Shown: positions 54,397 through 64,000 of the stretch, in pieces
Layout: each line of letters starts with the position of its first letter
Position numbering within the stretch: position 1 is the stretch's first letter
DNA from: Leptodactylus fallax
Taxonomy: Eukaryota; Chordata; Amphibia; Anura; Leptodactylidae
Direction of reading: 5' to 3'
Assembly (NCBI GenBank): GCA_947044405.1
Contig: CAMRHE010000017.1
Location: 11,185,001 to 11,249,000 of the forward strand
DNA: 64,000 nucleotides
Program-made: the position numbers and the translations under genes
The notes under the pieces: generated by a model
What the model saw: only the letters and a program-made list of their open reading frames with translations
Told to the model about the DNA's origin: nothing
Database searches by the model: none

Positions 54397-54796
54397 TACA
54401 AAAAGATGCTGTCAAGAGAATGATAGTAAATACCCACAGAAGAACTTACTATGCCCTTCAAGGAATGTCCACCCTTACGATACGCAACGTTTGCCTCAAA
54501 AACCTGCAACATTTCATGCCTTGTACACCAGAAAACTGGGATACAAAGCATGATAGATTTCCATCATTAAGCCTAGAAATAAACAAAACTTGTAAGTGAG
54601 AACATATTGCCCCCATTGTTTGTCTGCACAATTGTCTGAATGCCGTTTTCCCTTCCCTTGGTAGAACTGGATGGACATACGTCTTTTTTCAACCGCGCTA
54701 TGTAACTGAAGCAAACAGTCTTGTAGAAATCCTGCAGAGAACACAGGGTTAATACCTTACTGATCTGGCGTCCATCTTTAGCTGGAAACCAACTAG
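54397..54796. other. No gene seen
   Basis: A plus-strand frame running to 54599 begins in the adjacent repeat and carries no domain. Confidence 0.45.
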
Positions 54797-55140
54797 GGCT
54801 GGGGCGTAAACGCTGCAGTTTGGCTGCAGCAAAAACCGCAGCGTTTTACAGTCCCTGCAAAGTTAATGGGATTCATGCATTGCAGAAAAACCATGTGCAG
54901 TGGACGCAATATGATTTCCAAAACCATTGCGGTTTTGGAAATCGCATCATGTTAATTATACATACGAAAACGCTGGCAGTTTCCCTATAGGTATAATGGA
55001 GGCAAAAACTCAGCAGAGGAGACCTCTGCAGACTTTCTACTTAAAGCGCTGCGGGAAAAACTGCAATGCATTGCCGCTGTGGATTTTCCCCGCAGCGCTT
55101 TTTTGCTGTGGTCCGCTGTGCGGGGCTTTACCTAAAGCGG
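54797..55140. repeat. Relative of the palindromic MITE at 16470-17045
   Basis: Contains the hairpin ATGATTTCCAAAAC/GTTTTGGAAATCGCAT (54911-54947) and GGCAGTTTCCCTATAGGTAT and CCTCTGCAGACTTTCT segments, all present in the 16.5-kb element. The ends are too diverged to place precisely. Confidence 0.75.
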
Positions 55141-56204
55141 GTTTGCCAAGGGGCATGCCTTAAAAATCCTTTTGTGTTACTATGGACAGGAAGAGGGGGG
55201 AGGCTCCTGCTGCAGCCAGTTGTCTTACAGCCAGACACAGAAGATTTCTTTATATATTTCTCAGTTTTAAATGTAATATGGGATAAAACAGGACAAAGCA
55301 GAAGAAGGGATTATAGGAGAAACGGCGGTGATGATTTTTATTAAAAAAAATAGTCTGCATTTTCCATCTTTGATCCTTTACAGCTAGCCTAGTCTTTTCT
55401 CAAATCCTGGACAAAGCCTTTAACCGTATAACAATCATCTGAGCGCCCATAATTCACTGTTCTCCAGCAACACAAATATCATCACACTCTATAAAGGTGA
55501 CTATCCAGTATTAGTGACAATACCCACAAGCCAATTGTCTCCTTGATGTTCCTCGTGGTGACATTTCTCATTGTTCAGATTTATTTCTTGTTTGGAACAT
55601 ATGACTCACAACGGTTCCTGTTCTATTTTAAATACAAGTCAACTTTTTACGGAAGCCAATGTTTTTCCTCCTCCAGGTCTCCCGCACGCTAAAAGCAGGA
55701 AGAGGAAGTGAGGTACACGTCGAAAACGAGTGATTAAAGTTATTCTGTGAAAAGCAGCGGCCTTGTTTATATTTCCCAGAAGATCTAAGCCGAGAAGACA
55801 ATAATTCTCCTTCCAGTCCTTTCTAATCTCCTACTTTCCTTTAGAAAGTGTGTTAATATACCGAAATAAAATCCATGTGGATTTGACGACTTGGCGCAGA
55901 TCTAGCACATTAAAATGCAAAGGGTGAAATCTGCTGTAAAAACTCAGCAGTAAAATATGTATGGAGCGCATGCACTGTGTCTAGGGACTACGGTTTCTCC
56001 TTGTGGACAGAGTCGATATACATAATGAAACTTATAGGCCAGGCAGAGCTCGCTGGGAAAACTGTATGCAAATCAGTTCTCATCCAAGAAGACAAAGCTT
56101 CCTCCTTAGTGCCACAAATTGGACTTAACTATCCATCCTATAGGTCAAAGTCCGGGTCTTTAACAAGCTTTGCAAAACATGGGATGTCCAACTAAAGACA
56201 TTGA
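55141..56204. other. No gene; candidate non-coding element at 55600-55960
   Basis: 55190-55250 (GCTCCTGCTGCAGCCAGTTG) recurs at 60881-60905 with the same following phrase TTACAGCCA, so it is a dispersed repeat. 55600-55960 looks unique, with retained CpGs and no frame of note. Confidence 0.35.
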
Positions 56205-56485
56205 CTCCCTTTACAAAGGATAGGAGAGAAGTGCTAAATCTCTGGGGGTCCAACTGTTGGGTCCCACAGCAATCAGGAGAAAGGGGGATTGAAAGTCCCC
56301 CGTCCGCCTCCATGACAATGAAGTGCCAATGCATTTGCTTGACAAATAAGTGAATGGAACGACAAGCAAGCGCACTGGCACATGGAGGCGGCATAAGGGA
56401 CTTTCAATTGTAATTGCTGGTGGACCCGGTGGTTGGACCCCCAGTGATGTGGCACAAGTGTCTTTAATGGGACAAACCCTTTAAG
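56205..56485. mobile_element. T2-like MITE, related to 29929-30301
   Basis: Left CTCCCTTTACAAAGGATAGG, inner arms GCCTCCATGACAATGAAGTG/CACTGGCACATGGAGGC, the CAGTCCCC-type module, and the right end GGACAAACCCT with TTAA at 56480-56483. Confidence 0.8.
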
Positions 56486-56516
56486 ATACACACCAAACCA
56501 AATTCTTCTCCAGTGG

Positions 56517-56585
56517 TCAATAACTTGTGGCTCTCCAGGTTTCGCAACCTACGTCTATCAAGACATGCTGGGAGTTGTAGTTGTT
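56517..56585. repeat. Dispersed repeat fragment
   Basis: ATAACTTGTGGCTCTCCAGG and ACATGCTGGGAGTTGTAGTT correspond to the 30316-30385 repeat. Confidence 0.6.
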
Positions 56586-56624
56586 GAATTGTAACATCCA
56601 GATGCCAGCTATAGGAGGAGGTTC

Positions 56625-56957
56625 AAAGGTATTTTCCAGATATTGGTGGCCTATCCTTAGGATATGTCATGAATATGTGAACATGTGACACCCAGGACCC
56701 CTGGTTGAAGACGCTGGGGTGTTCCTGAATACTGTGTCCTCTTCCCTGGCATCACTTTCATTCGTCACATGGTACAGCAGCAGCTTTGTCCCATTCAAGT
56801 ATATGGGGATGTGTTGCAATACTAAGCACAGCCCCCACGCAATGTATGATGCTGTGCTTGGTATTCAGTGGAGAGTCCTGGACCCCCACCGATCACATAC
56901 TGATGACTTATCCTAAGGATATATGATAAATATATATGTCCTAAAAAAACCCTTTAA
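56625..56957. mobile_element. T2-like MITE, nearly complete
   Basis: Arms TTGGTGGCCTATCCTTAGGA and ACTGATGACTTATCCTAAGG, centre TGCAATACTAAGCACAGCCC and TGCTGTGCTTGGTATTCAGT, right end AAAACCCT with TTAA at about 56953-56956. Confidence 0.82.
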
Positions 56958-57544
56958 ATCTATTGCTGGTCATACCAGTGGAATGATCAGGAAAAAAAAT
57001 GGTTTAATCCACTTGGTGTTCTCGAACTGTGAGGTCTCGTGGGCTCTCGGCAGTCAATACACCCAAACCTTTACCTTTTATCCTTTAGTGATGGCTCTAG
57101 AGTCCATCCAGGAGACCACTAGAGCCAGAGAGGAGGGTTTGGGGGACATCGAGGGCAGCCATAGTCAGTACAAATTTACATACAACAGACATCTAAGGTC
57201 AAAGCATTGACTACAGAATAGGAATTTCTAGACCGAGTAGGCTGAAACAGTCAGAAACTCACATTGACTGAAATAACTCGGTGTCAGGAATCCTAAAGCC
57301 AGGGGTTATGGGACTTCTAAAAACCGCCTTCAGTTTTCACATTCTTTGTGCATTGTACGGATGATACAGACACTTTGTTATATGATGAAACACAAACCTG
57401 TCAGACCTGTATCTTGTGGGTACAGGTGTATGTGGAAAACTAGAACACGTTGCCAGTTAAACTGCAGGTAAACAGGTTTTCCAAAGTGTTCCCGTCATCG
57501 TCACATTTTTTACAGAATTCCTAAAGACAGGTGTATTAAGATAA
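56958..57544. other. No gene seen
   Basis: The frame at 56923-57210 starts inside the MITE and has no domain. Confidence 0.45.
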
Positions 57545-57605
57545 AATACTACATTATTATTTATAAAGCACCAACATATTCCGCAGCGCTTTACAAATCC
57601 TAAAA
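57545..57605. repeat. Short LINE/SINE-end-like repeat
   Basis: ATTATTTATAAAGCACCAAC plus ATATTCCGCAGCGCTTTACA is homologous to the start of the long repeat at 35580. Confidence 0.7.
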
Positions 57606-57807
57606 TTATTCGACTCCAAGCAGGCAACAGACTATACCAGAAACTTCCATAGTACATAGCAGCCATCATGGTGGTAGTTATCGAGATATCTTCCTGTTCA
57701 TCGGTCTAGAAGTACCATCACCAGGACAATTGGTTTCCACTGTTCGCTTTTTCAAGCCACTTTACAAGCAATTTTTGTAGCTGCAATATCTCCTTAAAAT
57801 GATTGTA
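57606..57807. other. No gene seen
   Basis: Short unassigned spacer. Confidence 0.4.
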
Positions 57808-58015
57808 CAAAGATTAAATAGGATCTGAGCGTGGCACGGCCACACAGTCACTACACAGTGAACGGAGCCGTCTACTTCTGGTCTTGTATACTGTGTAGAT
57901 CAAACGTACACAGCTGCTGACTGGTGAGCGTGCGGGGTGTCTGGCCCCCAAAATCTCATACTGTTGCCATATCCTAAAGACAGGCCATCAACATCAAGTC
58001 TTGAACAACCCCAGG
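57808..58015. mobile_element. T2-like MITE, right half
   Basis: Contains GAACGGAGCCGTCTACTTCT and CATATCCTAAAGACAGGCCA, ending TCTTGAACAACCCC. The terminal TTAA is lost. Confidence 0.65.
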
Positions 58016-59053
58016 TTGCAAAAAATTTATGAAGTGTCATGTGACATTTTTTCTGAAATTTGCTCGTACTGCCATTTTTGGCAACCGTGCAACAAAACAA
58101 ACGTACTGTACATGACTGATCGGTCATGTGCGGGAATAACCGGTATGATAACATATAAGACACCATTATGGCACCCATGTCAGGTGGTCATTCTAGTCAT
58201 CTTTTTTTTACTTTAAAAACATTTGATCTTTTTATGCATTTTCAAAAAATTTTATTTACACAGCCCAAGAGGACACCTTTAACATTTCATCTAGAGTTTA
58301 TGTATTTAACAGGCCCTGCACAGTATTCCTTTGTAATCCTACGTATTCATAGTATACAGAGCCAAGATGCTGTCAGTGACAGCCCCGGTATAATGATGCA
58401 GACATTCTGCAGCCCTGCACGTACATGCCCCGCTGACTGAGAGCAGAGCAGCCTGAAAAGACAGACATATCCTTTCCTGTCATAGCCCTTAATAAACTGC
58501 GGTTATTGTAATACTCCAAAATATGTAATAAATGTGTAAAAGAAAGGTAGATCCAAGAAGTACAGGTTAGTTGAGGCCAGGGGTGTAGAGTGCAGAGGTA
58601 GAAACTACACTGGGCCCAATGCTTTTGGGTGCTTAAAGGTCCCACTGCCAAGACGACACCATTATTTTAAATGGCACACCGTAGGAGAGGACAGATTTGG
58701 CATGGGGGCATTACATACATACTTGGCAATTCTCCAGAAACATTCTGGACACTGCCGATGAGACAAGCGACCTTCTGGAGTCCAGGACGTGTGGGAAAAT
58801 CTCCTGGCCCGACAAGACGCTCCCGCATCTGTCCAGGTCCTGGTCATATTATACATGATATGAGCACTTTATGTGATGGTCACAACATGAAAATGGGAGG
58901 CAAACGGCAAATTGTGTATCCATGCCTGCATGCTCTTCTAGGAATTTTGGGGAAAATATGCAAATAAGTCTTTTGGAAGGTAGCTCCCTGTAGATCAGTG
59001 CCCGGCTTTCCAGAAGCCTCGTGACATGATCGGGGATTTAACCCAAATTCCAC
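58016..59053. other. No gene; hAT-end-like patch
   Basis: 58575-58665 (GGCCAGGGGTGTAGAGTGCA, ACTGGGCCCAATGC) resembles hAT-like ends in this window. The frames at 58373-58967 have no domain. Confidence 0.45.
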
Positions 59054-59448
59054 TTAAAGGGAGTCTGTCACTAGAACCCAGCCCTGCAGATAGGTTACCA
59101 GTTGTTGTAGATACTGTACTCCAAAAAAAGAGAGCTAGTATATCTGCGCTTTCCAGATGAAAGAAACTTTATTGGGGCTCAAAACACACAACACGTTTCG
59201 GAGATCAAAATTCTCCTTTTTCAAGTGTAAAATGAGACACCTAACCCAACCTAAGGCTAAACTTCCACGTTGCGGAAACGCAACATTTTTTGTTGAAGAT
59301 TTTGCTGCAGTTTTTTGAGACAAAGTCAGGAGTGGTTGGAAAAGGAATGGAAAATATAAAAGGAAGCTCTTAGATGGTTCCCTGATAAATGCACTCTTAA
59401 CTTTGGCTTTGGGTTGATATGTTGGTTCTGGAGACACACTCCCTTTAA
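59054..59448. mobile_element. T2-like MITE split by other repeats
   Basis: TTAA 59054-59057 plus AGGGAGTCTGTCACTAGAAC at the left; GGTTCTGGAGACACACTCCCT plus TTAA 59445-59448 at the right. Between them lie a retroelement-like tract (59115-59230, AACACACAACACGTTTCGGA) and a half copy of the GGCTAAGGCC MITE (59253-59410, CTTCCACGTTGCGGAAACGC). Confidence 0.8.
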
Positions 59449-60394
59449 GGGGGTGACACCATCTGCTAAGTGAAGAATGCAAACAACAGTACTGTGTGAA
59501 TTGGACTAATGTACCATATTACTCATGGTCTCATAAGGTAACACTTATTAGTGCAATAACTATAATTTCAAAAACAACAAAAAGGTAGCAACGCCGCAGA
59601 CAGTATACAGAGAGTATACAGGCGGCAACCTGTGCTCCAAGAATGACAGATCTCAATAATAGCTGCTTCCTCAGTTGTAAAACAAGGATTTTATATCATC
59701 ACAAGATAAAACATCTGAAGTCTTCATAAGTATGCAAATATCTGCAGATTGCTTTAAGATTGCCGGCATCTCTTAGAAGAACTGGCCACTGCCCAAATAA
59801 GCTGACGTATAAGACATTACACAGGGATGGAAGGTGAGGGGTATACACATGAGAGATGAAAGCAAAAACCACAATGAATTCATTGACCGGCTATGTAAGA
59901 GCAGGACCAGCAGCCCACTGACTCCTCGGCTCACCTCTAATGTAGGGGTAGCAAACAATAAAACAGAAACCCAAAAAGTTTGGCGTCAATTGCAAAGGTA
60001 AAGGTTAATTGGGTAACTGTCTCCTATAGAAATACAGCGGCAGTGGGGATCCGTGGCAATATTAGGTCAGTGCTTATACAAATTTTTATAAAACTTTTTT
60101 GGGGTGGGGGTATAAGCTCTCTGCAAAAAGGAACACAGAGCCTAAAAAACACACCTGCCAACAGTATTTGCTGGCTTGCAAGATCAAACACTTCAACGTC
60201 TTTCACTGTAAGATTTTTAAAAATTTTTAAATGCTTTCCACATGTCTGAAAGCAGGTCCTATTCCTATCTGTTCCTGCAGCTCGGTCAGTATATTTGATT
60301 GATAGGGTCCATGGAAACATGGATCATGCCATCCATGTGCTGTCAGTTTTGTTTTCCCTGGACCTGCACATGACTACGGTTACGTGCACAGAGC
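59449..60394. other. No gene seen
   Basis: Frames on both strands at 59980-60320 overlap and lack domains. No clear repeat. Confidence 0.45.
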
Positions 60395-60820
60395 TTAAAG
60401 GGGATTGTCTAGGCTAATTCTTTTTTTTTTTTTTTTTTTTTTGAATTAGGCCAGGGGGAGGTGAAAACACAAGACAAAAAAAAAACAAAAAACACCATAC
60501 TCTCCTGTCCCTGGGGCTCCGGTGTCTCCCAGCATGGTCCAGTCCTGCAGCTCCATTGTTTTCTTCCAGTGGAAGTCCTTGCTGAACAAGACCGCTGAGG
60601 TCATCAGCGGCCCAAGGAAGAAACCAGGGGACATCACAGGTAGTGACTGGCCTCAGTGGTCACGTGCAGCGGGGACTTCTGCCAGAAGAAAACAACTGAG
60701 CTGCAGGACCGGACAGTGCTGGAAGACACCGATGCACTGGGGACAGGGGAGTAAGTTTTTCCTTTTTTTCCCCCACCTCCCCTGGCCTAATTATAAAAAA
60801 CAAATGGACAACCCCATTAA
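60395..60820. mobile_element. T2-like MITE, complete
   Basis: TTAA 60395-60398 plus AGGGGATTGTCTAGGC at the left; ATGGACAACCCCA plus TTAA 60817-60820 at the right. Arms pair through GGCCAGGGGGAGGTG/CACCTCCCCTGGCC and TCCTGCAGCTCCATTGTTTT/AAAACAACTGAGCTGCAGGA. A T run of 22 (60421-60442) lies near the left end. Confidence 0.92.
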
Positions 60821-61823
60821 GGGAGTGTGGTTTGGTTTAGTATGCCTGGAATTCTATAGCAGTCAGGACAAAAGGGGGAGCGCTCCTGCTGCAGCCAGTT
60901 GCCTTACAGCCATAGACAGATGTGATCTAAGGATTCTGAGATGGAGAGAAAGAGTTAAGGGAGGGCAATTCCTTGGACACACACTGAAGAATGCTACAGG
61001 AGGTAGGATAGAAGCACTGCAGTACTAGCTACAGGCCATGTACACAAAGTGGTGCTGTTGCCAGGACAACCCTGTCTACAGTCACGCTTACATCCCTTCC
61101 TTCCCAGGACACAACTTTATGAGTGTCAATAGTGAAATGTAGCACAACCCCACATTAGGCCAAAAGAGAAATGAGCGCGTTGTATCGTAATCCCTCACAG
61201 ACCGCAGCCATGGATCAAGACCAAACAACTTCTAATCAGGAATGTGTAATAGAGGCTGAAGTCGACGCTGGAGTCTGTTTCATGAGAGGAGTTGTCTTTA
61301 ATCTCTGTGGGATGGTGGATTTTAACGCCTCTTATCTTCTCAGCAGTTTCTGTTATTCCTCCAAGCATCGTATCCCGGCAACAGATGAGAAGCCATGATT
61401 AGCTGCTGCATCGGTGCATGATGATGTCATCGCCAAGGCCACCAGACCTTCCCCAAGGACCTGCTGAATCCTCTGCCGACCTCTGCTCAGTGTGCAGCAA
61501 TCTACAGTCTCACCTATCAGCTGCAGTGCACACACAAGAGCACCAAGCTTATTACTGCTGGGGTCATGAAGGGGCCTATTGGGACCTAGCATGAATCCTT
61601 CAATAAGGTCAACACAACTAAGTTATCAAAGTTTTACAATCTGTTATACTGAAGGTTTTTTCAAACACAACATCTTATATTCTGCTCTTTTTCCCTTCTC
61701 TTAGAGTTCCTGGACCCTTTATGGTGTCACATGTTATGCTGTATGGCACCTCAGTTAATGTGATCGACCATGCTGAGATTTCTTTATAGAAAATTCTCCC
61801 CAAATCCTTGAGAACACAGAACA

Positions 61824-61825
<2 letters not shown>
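60821..61825. other. No gene seen
   Basis: 60880-60910 repeats the 55197-55240 phrase. 61171-61592 has small opposite-strand frames without domains. Confidence 0.45.

Positions 61826-61868
<43 letters not shown>
61826..61868. repeat. (CA)n microsatellite
   Basis: About 21 CA units. Minus-strand frames across it encode only a (VC)n stretch. Confidence 0.96.
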
Positions 61869-61870
<2 letters not shown>

Positions 61871-61914
61871 TATAAGCACAAAAAAAAAAATTAGACGCTA
61901 ATCCCATGCAGCTC

Positions 61915-62200
61915 CAGTTCCGATACTTCAAGTGTCCCCAGCTGGTCTCTACTACCTTCTTCATGTCACTGTAGCCAACAACCGATTGCAGTGGTGACCC
62001 GCCACAGCCAGTGATTGGCTGCAGCAGTCACATGTTCTTGTGTTGAGGAGTTATCACTAACGAAGGAAATAGAGACCAGCAGGGTATCGTGGAGTGTTAG
62101 TATGGGAGCAGCAAGGGATCAGTGAGATGATTTAAATGTTTGTACACCATCCTGAGCTTCTTTAGAAATAATTTTTCATCGCTGGACAACCCGTTTAAGT
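61915..62200. mobile_element. T2-like MITE, left end missing
   Basis: Inner arms GCTGGTCTCTACTACCTTCT/GGAAATAGAGACCAGCAGGG and GTGACCCGCCACAGCC/TGGCTGCAGCAGTCAC pair. The right end is GCTGGACAACCCG with TTTAA at 62195-62199. Confidence 0.75.
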
Positions 62201-64000
62201 AGTGACTATACATGTGACTATATTTGTGTCTATTTACTAGCACAACCGATGACAAAGGAGCACAGGTCCAACATAACTAAGTCTCTATAGACGCTGTCAT
62301 CCTTTACACTTTCTAAAAGACATGCAATGTATATAAATAAGTTCATAACACAGAGTCAGCATCTATATAAGGGTTAACAGAGACAATAGTGACGCTTAAT
62401 TGATAGCTACAGAATGAAGCGTCCCAAGAGAGGGATAACAGCTGTTTCCCGGCAATGGTTACTAAGATTCCACCAATGTCGGTGCAGGAAATTACAGCAT
62501 CCTTGCTGAAAGTAGTAGCACAATGACAACTATAGATTGATTCATGGGGGCATCTACCAGGTCGTATCGACTGACCCATAATACTCCAAATCCATGTAGT
62601 TGTCTTATATCCCACTAACTTATTATATATCACTGTAGATGAAGATTTATAAACATGCTAATGAGGGAACCTGAGCTAATCGTAGGACACTTACCACGTG
62701 TAAGGCTAACTTATGTGCTTTGACTAACACAGAACAACACTAAGACCACTTGCGACCCTTTGCACCATTAGAAGTTGTCCACCACCTTCAAATTTTTAAG
62801 CTCCCAATCTTACCAATCCCTCACAGTTTCTCATATCCCCAGGCGGATTCCATATCCTTGGCCTTCAATGAAGCCATTTCCGGCACAGACACGTGGTGAC
62901 CCTCACAGGCAGCGGATTATGGACCCACAGTGCCACCTAATTGGTTTGGTTTTGGGTTACTCCTGAGGGTGTTATATAAGTGGTCCCCTGGTTTTTACCC
63001 TTTAACCCCTATAGAGGGATGTGGTCTTCACTGCAAGAACCACCAGGTTTCTACCTCTAGGAGTAGTCCCAGTATAAGTGGCAGCTGAACCAAAGGCTAG
63101 AGAACTGCCGGTGTGAAGCACCAGAGGATCAAGCAAAAGCGCGGTAAAGGCCGGTCTGAAGATCAGGGGTAGGTAGTGGAGAAGGGGAGTTGTAGGAAGA
63201 CAAAAGTCATACACGGAAGAACAGCAGATCAGGAATGGTATCAAAAGTGGAGTCAGAAGTGAAGCCAAAGTCACAAAACTGAAGATCAATCAAGAATAAA
63301 CACAAAACGCTCACAGGAATTGGAAATCCAAAGACCTATGTTGCTCGGGCAGAGTTCAGAGGGTTGAGCAGGTTTACATACTTATGAGCTGCTTGGGATT
63401 GGCTGGGAAGGGCTTAAAAGGTATATACATTAACTCTTAGGTTGTTGAAAGAAGTAACCAGAAGCATCAGCAGGAGAGTCAGGAACTGGACAGTGTGAAC
63501 TGGGGGCAAGCAAGTGGTTGAGTATACTGGAAGAGATGGTACGTTGGGGAGTGCAGAACGTTGGCATTACAGTGACTTCTGTAGTGTCCATTGTTGTGGT
63601 TACATGCCCATATCAAAGCATGAACATTGAGCAAACCATGGCTGGTGTAGAAATGGTGTGGAACGGATGGGACTAACCCATTACATGCAGTTCTTAGCAC
63701 TAGAGTGGGAATCCAACCAGTGAAACATTTGTAGGAAGTTTATGCTTCTCCTTGAGTTCTTATGGGTTTCCCAGGCTATTGAGTTTAGGGCCTTAATCAA
63801 AAACCCTAGCAGTGGCCCATTGGGTTTCTGGAAAATTGACCCGTTTATGCTTTTAAGCCATGCCCATACTTTGATTGTTGCTTCTACTTGTAAGAGATGA
63901 CAAGACACAATGCCAGTCATGCCAATGGCAACTCACAGATCCAACTGGTTTCCAATGGGGGTTGGTTCAATTATTTCATCCATTGTTTGGACAGAAAATG
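62201..64000. other. No gene seen to the right edge
   Basis: Small frames on either strand (62343-62633, 62775-62966, 63002-63289, 63479-63920) have no domain. 63000-63450 has loosely repeated phrases (AGTGGAGTCAGAAGTGAAGC, CAAAGTCACAAAACTGAAGA) that might be decayed retroelement sequence. I cannot place it. Confidence 0.45.

Noticed and set aside
61675..61964. ORFs with (VC)n stretches
   Set aside because: Translation of the (CA)n microsatellite.

Overview
This window looks like non-coding vertebrate chromosomal DNA, most likely from an anuran amphibian with a large genome. The evidence is the transposon content: three Tc1-like elements, one 5'-truncated L2/CR1-type LINE, and more than twenty miniature inverted-repeat elements with TTAA target sites and TTAAAGG-type ends, like the T2 family described in Xenopus. 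hAT-like elements with 8-bp duplications and many minisatellites complete the picture. I found no host protein-coding exon, tRNA, rRNA, CRISPR array or bacterial-style operon. The only convincing coding sequences are transposon genes: a frameshifted Tc1 transposase (312-1323, +), a LINE reverse transcriptase (38266-39975, -), a twice-frameshifted Tc1 transposase (48334-49354, +) and a Tc1 remnant (23299-23670).

Layout. 1-1500 is a Tc1 element cut by the left edge of the window. 1.5-14 kb is mostly low-copy-looking sequence with scattered MITEs and a 31-bp minisatellite at 10.5 kb. 14.4-21.5 kb is a dense nest. A T2-like MITE is split by a 5.6-kb hAT-like element (15849-21421, 8-bp duplication TCGATAAC). 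That element holds a palindromic MITE, a 500-bp foldback element and a second hAT-like element (18230-21266, duplication CTACTGCC). The second element is itself filled with T2-like MITEs and an 18-copy minisatellite. 25.2-26.3 kb is a 37-bp minisatellite of about 28 copies. 27-36 kb carries further MITEs and a long interspersed repeat. 38-40 kb is the LINE. 40.6-41.4 kb and 46.2-46.6 kb are minisatellites whose units contain the E-box CACGTG. 47.97-49.57 kb is a complete-length but broken Tc1 element with 200-bp inverted repeats, inserted at the edge of a TA microsatellite. 50-64 kb is again MITEs in low-copy-looking sequence.

How it fits together. This is best read as a deep intron or an intergenic stretch that has served as a transposon landing site. 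Insertions into insertions give a readable relative chronology. The T2-like MITEs carry no transposase and would have been moved by an autonomous partner elsewhere. Several spans without recognisable repeats (for example 2026-2480, 9830-10080, 41700-42150, 45640-45950, 53380-53640) could be conserved regulatory elements, but that needs cross-species alignment. Boundaries of TTAA elements are exact where both TTAA sites are quoted and approximate elsewhere.
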